A DNA stretch of 64,000 nt from the NCBI RefSeq assembly GCF_027924605.1, contig NZ_AP027042.1, positions 2,643,524-2,707,523 of the forward strand, in the 5' to 3' direction. The position numbers and the translations under genes were made by a program. Origin of the DNA: Dyella sp. GSA-30 (GTDB lineage Bacteria > Pseudomonadota > Gammaproteobacteria > Xanthomonadales > Rhodanobacteraceae). Positions 63,432-64,000 of this stretch are shown here, in pieces. Numbering within the stretch: the stretch's first letter is position 1; every line of letters starts with the position of its first letter. Below the pieces are notes generated by a model, which was not told the DNA's origin, made no database searches, and saw nothing but the letters and a program-made list of their open reading frames with translations.

Positions 63432-64000
63432 ATGCAGGGACGCTTACGTATCGCCATCGTCGGTTATGGCACGGCCGGTCAGGCCGCCGCGCTTTTCCTG
63501 AGCGCGCAAGGTCATCGCCTCAGTATTTTCGAGCAGGCACCCGTGCTGGGGCCGGTCGGTGCGGGCTTCTTGCTGCAGCCGACCGGGTTGGGCGTGCTCG
63601 ATCGGCTGGGCTTGAGCAAGCCGATACTCGAACGGGGTCAGCGCATCGAGCGCCTCTACGGGGCAACGCCGAAAGGCCGCAGCGTGATGGACATGAGCTA
63701 TCGGGACCATGCGCCCGATTGCTTTGGCCTCGGGCTGACGCGTGGCAGCCTGTTTGGTGTACTGCACGATGCTTATGCCGACGCGTCAGAGATTGCTGTC
63801 GGTACGCGCATCGACGCCATCGATAGTGGAGATACGCTTCTCGATAGCGAGGGGCGCAAGCATGGCCCGTTCGATCTTATCGTGGTCGCCGATGGCGCCC
63901 ACTCGCGTCTGCGCGGACTCCACCCGAACAACATAAAGCGACAGAAGCTCTATCCATGGGGCGCCTTGTGGTGCCTGCTTCCAGCCGAATCCTGGGCCTA
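63432..64000 (+). CDS. FAD-dependent monooxygenase (3' part outside window)
   Basis: The first 189 codons of a flavoprotein hydroxylase; it runs off the right edge. The start is MQGRLRIAIVGYGTAGQAAA (dinucleotide fold), and DLIVVADGAHSRLRG is the DG motif. GAGGGG lies 6 bases before the ATG. Separate from the monooxygenase at 6.5 kb: the two N-termini differ clearly. Confidence 0.82.
   Translation, partial: MQGRLRIAIVGYGTAGQAAALFLSAQGHRLSIFEQAPVLGPVGAGFLLQPTGLGVLDRLGLSKPILERGQRIERLYGATPKGRSVMDMSYRDHAPDCFGLGLTRGSLFGVLHDAYADASEIAVGTRIDAIDSGDTLLDSEGRKHGPFDLIVVADGAHSRLRGLHPNNIKRQKLYPWGALWCLLPAESWA

Noticed and set aside
1-64000. CRISPR arrays, tRNA, rRNA, prophage
   Set aside because: No regularly spaced identical repeats of CRISPR size, no tRNA T-loop/acceptor pattern, no rRNA and no phage structural genes were seen by eye.

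Overview
The window is high-GC, gene-dense chromosomal DNA from a gammaproteobacterium. It is most likely from the Xanthomonadales, and probably the Dyella/Rhodanobacter/Luteibacter group (Rhodanobacteraceae). That placement is inference from protein flavour, histidine breakdown through HutF, a YajQ-type c-di-GMP protein, a lysine-rich histone-like protein and many paired REP-type palindromes. I see no phage, insertion sequence with a transposase, CRISPR array, rRNA or tRNA.

Layout. 1-3.4 kb: a truncated trpI-like regulator divergent from trpB-trpA-accD. 3.4-3.9 kb: a non-coding locus with three 46-bp modules of paired DnaA-box-like sequences. 3.9-9.5 kb: PAP2 phosphatase and glycosyltransferase, a DUF4399 protein, a flavin monooxygenase divergent from its TetR regulator across three perfect operators, and an outer-membrane-type protein. 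9.5-13.7 kb: gltX, then a zinc cluster (Zur-type regulator, MerC-like membrane protein with a Zur box, CDF exporter) and ribosomal protein THX. 13.9-19.8 kb: a tightly overlapping operon (GNAT/nitrilase fusion, ClC channel, hutI) divergent from hutF. 20-27.9 kb: LysR regulator, aldo/keto reductase, a Cpx-like envelope stress module (spy/cpxP-like gene, CpxR box, regulator, kinase), MFS transporter, NPP-type phosphodiesterase. 28-33.4 kb: ogt and an Ada-AlkA fusion, divergent hutU, and a haem-oxygenase-like di-iron enzyme with a hairpin leader.

33.4-42 kb: a PAS-GGDEF-EAL protein, a 1.2-kb repeat island with no gene, a small membrane protein with an HExxH-like motif, an SH3/Pro-Gly-rich secreted protein, a NERD-nuclease/helicase fusion and a membrane GGDEF protein. 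42-48 kb: MBL hydrolase, TetR/MFS pair with mirror-image operators, then aroG preceded by an aromatic-rich leader peptide and attenuator, GNAT, DUF1345 and yajQ. 48-56 kb: BaiN-like flavoprotein, a beta-hydroxyacid dehydrogenase, DUF188 and PhzF, rhomboid, histone H1-like protein, two lipoproteins and a haem c protein. 56-64 kb: a structured RNA candidate before pncB, metNIQ, glutathione peroxidase, PBP4-type dacB, an FKBP isomerase, and a second, truncated flavin monooxygenase.

The strongest regulatory signals are the aroG attenuator, the TetR operators, the Zur box and the CpxR box. The least explained are the DnaA-box locus and the RNA before pncB. Three histidine-utilisation genes (hutI, hutF, hutU) lie in three separate transcription units, with hutH not in view. 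Start codons were chosen from ribosome-binding sites, overlaps and family length, and are inferred.
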